Of a stretch of 64,000 nt of DNA, positions 61,682 to 64,000 are shown piece by piece. The translations under genes were made by a program, and so were the position numbers. Each line of letters opens with the position of its first letter. The first letter of the stretch is position 1. The stretch spans positions 62,001 through 126,000 of the forward strand of contig CABJFQ010000007.1 in NCBI GenBank assembly GCA_902364975.1, given 5' to 3'. The stretch is from Coriobacteriaceae bacterium. Lineage in GTDB: Bacteria > Actinomycetota > Coriobacteriia > Coriobacteriales > Coriobacteriaceae. Under the pieces are notes generated by a model, which was given only the letters and a program-made list of their open reading frames with translations, was not told the origin of the DNA and searched no databases.

Positions 61682-63352
61682 ATGCCTGGTGTTACCCCTG
61701 CAGAAGTTTTGTCCAACTTTGGTATTACGCTCGTTGAAGATCCCGCCGAGAATCAACCCCGTCTGCTGGTCGATCTACCCGCCGCGGAGCTCGTCGAGCA
61801 CGCTATCCGCCGCGAAGAAGGCCGCATGGCATCCAACGGCGCGCTTGTGATCGAGACGGGGGAGCGTACCGGCCGTTCCCCCAATGACCGCTTTATCGTT
61901 GACACCCCCGATGTTCACGACAAGATTGCCTGGGGCGCGGTCAACCGCCCGCTGTCCGTCGAGAGCTATGAGGCCATCAAGGCCGGCATCGTCGACTATC
62001 TCAACGAGCGCGACGTGTTCGTCACCCGCGGCATGGCAGGTGCCGACCGCAACCACACGCGTCGACTGCTCGTTGCCTGCGAGCGTGCCAGCCAGGCACT
62101 CTTTATTAAGCAGATGCTCGCCCGCCCGCTCGCCCGCGAAATCGCGCGCACCGGCGAGCCCGACTTCTGCGTGCTTGCCGCGCCGGGCTACCAGTGCGAT
62201 CCCGCCATCAAGGGCCTCAACTCTAGCGCCGCCGTGGTCATCAACTTCCAGGAACGCGTGATTCTGGTCGCCGGCACCGGCTACTCCGGCGAGATTAAAA
62301 AGTCGATCTTTAGCGTCATGAACTATCTGCTGCCCGTCGAGGACGACGTGCTGCCCATGCACTGCTCGGCCAGCATGGATCCCGTCACGCACGAGACCGC
62401 CGTGTTCTTTGGCCTGTCCGGCACCGGCAAGACCACGCTTTCGGCCAATCCCACGCGCCTGCTGATCGGCGACGACGAGCACGGCTGGTCTGACATGGGC
62501 ATCTTTAACATCGAGGGTGGCTGCTACGCCAAATGCGAGGGCCTGGACGCCTTCCACGAGCCCGAGATCTTCAACGCTGTCCGCTTTGGCGCGATCTGCG
62601 AAAACGTGGTGCTCGACGAGAACCGCAAGCCCAACTACGATGACATCTCGATCACGCATAACACGCGCGTGGCCTATCCCGTCGAGCATATCCCCAACGC
62701 GTGGACCAAGGGCATGGGCACCACTCCGAGCGTCGTGCTGTTTTTGACCTGCGACGCCTTTGGTGTGTTGCCGCCCATCTCACGCCTGGAGGCCGATGCC
62801 GCCATGTACCACTTTGTGACGGGCTTCACCGCCAAGATCCCCGGCACCGAGGTCGGCGTCACCGAGCCCACGCCCACGTTCTCTTCGCTGTTTGGCGAGC
62901 CGTTTATGCCGCTCGACCCTATGGTCTACGCCAAGATGCTCGGCGAGCGTATCGCCGACGGTCGCACCCGCGTCTATCTGGTCAATACCGGCTGGATTGG
63001 CGGCGGCTACGGCGTGGGCCATCGCATCGAGCTTGCCTACACGCGCGCCCTGGTGGCCCGCGCCCTCGACGGTACCATCGAGGACAGCGAGTTCGTGCAC
63101 GACGATATCTTTAATGTCGACATTCCCACTACGTGCCACGGTGTGCCCGACGGCATCCTGGTGCCGCGCCAGTACTGGCAGAGCACCGCGCGCTACGACG
63201 AGGCAGCACACAACCTGGCGGTGATGTTTGAGGAGAACTTCGAGAAGAAGTACTCGCACCTGCCCGAGTCCGTCAAAGCCGCCGGCCCGCACGTTCAAGT
63301 ACACGCCGACGCCCGTCATCGCGGCCGCGGGCTGCTGGGACTTCGCCACTAG
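61682..63352 (+). CDS. pckA: Phosphoenolpyruvate carboxykinase (ATP)
   Basis: A 556-residue ATP-dependent PEP carboxykinase, which interconverts oxaloacetate and PEP. Key parts are TGRSPNDRF (substrate Arg), FGLSGTGKTTLSANP with the P-loop at residues 244-251, LIGDDEHGW at 261-269 (metal Asp) and EGGCYAKC. In anaerobes it often runs toward oxaloacetate to make ATP; with fbp at the left end gluconeogenesis is also possible. The start has AAAGGAGG. The last 20 residues (arginine- and histidine-rich) are unusual; a late frame change cannot be excluded. Confidence 0.93.
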   Translation: MPGVTPAEVLSNFGITLVEDPAENQPRLLVDLPAAELVEHAIRREEGRMASNGALVIETGERTGRSPNDRFIVDTPDVHDKIAWGAVNRPLSVESYEAIKAGIVDYLNERDVFVTRGMAGADRNHTRRLLVACERASQALFIKQMLARPLAREIARTGEPDFCVLAAPGYQCDPAIKGLNSSAAVVINFQERVILVAGTGYSGEIKKSIFSVMNYLLPVEDDVLPMHCSASMDPVTHETAVFFGLSGTGKTTLSANPTRLLIGDDEHGWSDMGIFNIEGGCYAKCEGLDAFHEPEIFNAVRFGAICENVVLDENRKPNYDDISITHNTRVAYPVEHIPNAWTKGMGTTPSVVLFLTCDAFGVLPPISRLEADAAMYHFVTGFTAKIPGTEVGVTEPTPTFSSLFGEPFMPLDPMVYAKMLGERIADGRTRVYLVNTGWIGGGYGVGHRIELAYTRALVARALDGTIEDSEFVHDDIFNVDIPTTCHGVPDGILVPRQYWQSTARYDEAAHNLAVMFEENFEKKYSHLPESVKAAGPHVQVHADARHRGRGLLGLRH

Positions 63353-63371
63353 CTTCGCCGTGAGTCCATAT

Positions 63372-63404
63372 CCACCACAAAGGGGACAGGCACCTTTGTG
63401 GTGG
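63372..63404. repeat. ACCACAAAGG hairpin repeat, copy 3
   Basis: Perfect arms CCACCACAAAGG and CCTTTGTGGTGG around GGACAGGCA, same orientation as at 34995. It lies 20 bases after pckA, followed by TTTTG, so it can also terminate that transcript. Confidence 0.8.
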
Positions 63405-63406
63405 TT

Positions 63407-63435
63407 TTGCTCGCGTGGATGACTCGGGTTACAAT
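63407..63435 (+). promoter_or_regulatory. Promoter of the B3/4-domain gene
   Basis: TTGCTC (63407-63412), a 17-base spacer and TACAAT (63430-63435). Transcription would start near 63442, giving a leader of about 138 bases. Confidence 0.55.
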
Positions 63436-63441
63436 ACGCCT

Positions 63442-63560
63442 GACATATCGTCCCCTTCTCCGGATGGGGACAGCGTAAGCGCTCTTGTGGCGGCACCGTA
63501 GGACTTTGAAGGTGGCCGTCGTGAGGGCGCTTTTTGTTTAGGCGCCCTCGCTCGGGCGCG
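63442..63560 (+). promoter_or_regulatory. Structured leader with mutually exclusive hairpins, candidate attenuator
   Basis: Hairpin 1: GTCCCC/GGGGAC near 63450-63472. Hairpin 2: arms 63479-63494 and 63515-63530 (with several G-U pairs) followed by TTTTT, a terminator. Hairpin 3: GAGGGCGC (63523-63530) pairs perfectly with GCGCCCTC (63542-63549), which would break hairpin 2. Hairpin 4: GCGCCC/GGGCGC (63542-63559) competes with hairpin 3. The switch between 2 and 3 looks like a terminator/antiterminator pair. The sensed signal is unknown. Confidence 0.5.
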
Positions 63561-63579
63561 CACGATGAAGGGAGCACGT

Positions 63580-64000
63580 ATGAAGAGCTTTATTGCCGAG
63601 GATTCATTCTGGGAACTATTTCCGCAGGCGGCTATCGGCGTTGTGGTCGTAAAGGGCATGAAGCCCGCGGCTCAGATTCCCCAGGAGGACGTGGATGCGA
63701 TCGCCGCGCTGCTTGACCGCGCCAACATCGATGCGGAGCGCCACCTGACTAGCGATACCATCAGCGAGAACGCGCCGGTCAAGGCATGGCGCGACGCGTA
63801 CCGGCTGTTCAAGACTAAAAAGGGCGCCCGCTGCTCGATCGAGAACTTGCTCAAGCGCGTGCTTAAGGGCAAGCCTGTGGGCCACATTACGCCCGCGGTG
63901 GACATCTACAACACGGTGTCGCTGACCTATGCGCTGCCCGTGGGAGGCGAGGACCTACATGCTATCGAGGGCGATCTGCGGTTGGCGGTGACCGACGGTG
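63580..64000 (+). CDS. B3/4-domain protein (partial, runs off the window)
   Basis: The first 140 residues of a protein resembling the B3/4 tRNA-editing domain of phenylalanyl-tRNA synthetase beta chain. Segments seen are VKAWRDAYRLFKTKKGARCS, SIENLLKRVLKG, TPAVDIYNTVSLTYALPVGGED and IEGDLRLAV, which match free-standing B3/4 proteins. These may clear mischarged tRNAs. The start has GAAGGGAG. It is preceded by a structured leader, unusual for a free-standing gene of this kind. Confidence 0.82.
   Translation, partial: MKSFIAEDSFWELFPQAAIGVVVVKGMKPAAQIPQEDVDAIAALLDRANIDAERHLTSDTISENAPVKAWRDAYRLFKTKKGARCSIENLLKRVLKGKPVGHITPAVDIYNTVSLTYALPVGGEDLHAIEGDLRLAVTDG

Noticed and set aside
63490..63505. 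T-box riboswitch consensus
   Set aside because: GGCGGCACCGTAG resembles the T-box but lacks the UGGN bulge and the closing GCG; the leader is also short for a complete stem I. Kept only as a general attenuator candidate.

Overview
The window looks like a chromosomal segment of a Coriobacteriia gut anaerobe, most likely Collinsella or a close relative. This is inferred from the GC-rich, short-spaced gene layout and from the gene set: class III fructose bisphosphatase, ATP-type PEP carboxykinase, PepV-type dipeptidase, an arginine deiminase route, and large families of Coriobacteriia paralogues and palindromic repeats. No rRNA, tRNA or CRISPR array was seen.

Layout. 1-10 kb: housekeeping genes (GtrA-like protein, fbp, DegV, a TIM-barrel-like unknown, an RsmB-type rRNA methyltransferase, a methionyl-tRNA-synthetase-like protein with an altered KMSKS loop, queH). 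10-16 kb: an arginine catabolic locus with two arginine deiminase genes on opposite strands, an XRE/S24-like regulator, a YfcC/ArcD-type antiporter and arcB; carbamate kinase is absent here. 16-23 kb: queA and tgt (with queH at 9.5 kb, three queuosine genes), a coiled-coil membrane protein, an SDR and a LOG-family protein. The genes before and inside this stretch carry two copies of a roughly 147-base element right after their stop codons; its stems covary. 23.3-27.6 kb: an accessory island with a RelB/YafQ toxin-antitoxin pair, a 1003-residue primase-helicase-PLD-like fusion of the TOTE conflict-system type, a 230-base inverted-repeat element, and related palindromes at both edges.

27.7-38 kb: DegV, HAD, PepV, a complete pstSCAB phosphate importer operon, an ABC-F protein, a Cof-type HAD and a DtxR-like regulator. 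38.4-41.2 kb: a metal efflux module (P-type ATPase, separate HMA protein, ArsR/SmtB regulator) with three matching operators. 41.4-52.5 kb: two paralogues with a DUF559-like nuclease region, one bracketed by 29-base direct repeats; an exonuclease; a His-rich metal exporter; UPF0178, DUF308, nitroreductase, tandem histidine phosphatases and an M20 peptidase. 52.5-59.8 kb: serA and serC, a CPA-type antiporter, a PPP-family phosphatase and a flippase-like protein. 59.9-61.4 kb: an IS110/IS1111-type insertion sequence with a frameshifted transposase, sitting in a repeat. 61.7-64 kb: pckA and the start of a B3/4-domain gene behind a structured leader.

At least four families of hairpin-forming intergenic repeats are scattered between genes; they are described separately because they account for most non-coding sequence. 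Start codons were chosen by ribosome-binding site and family alignment from memory; no database search was possible.
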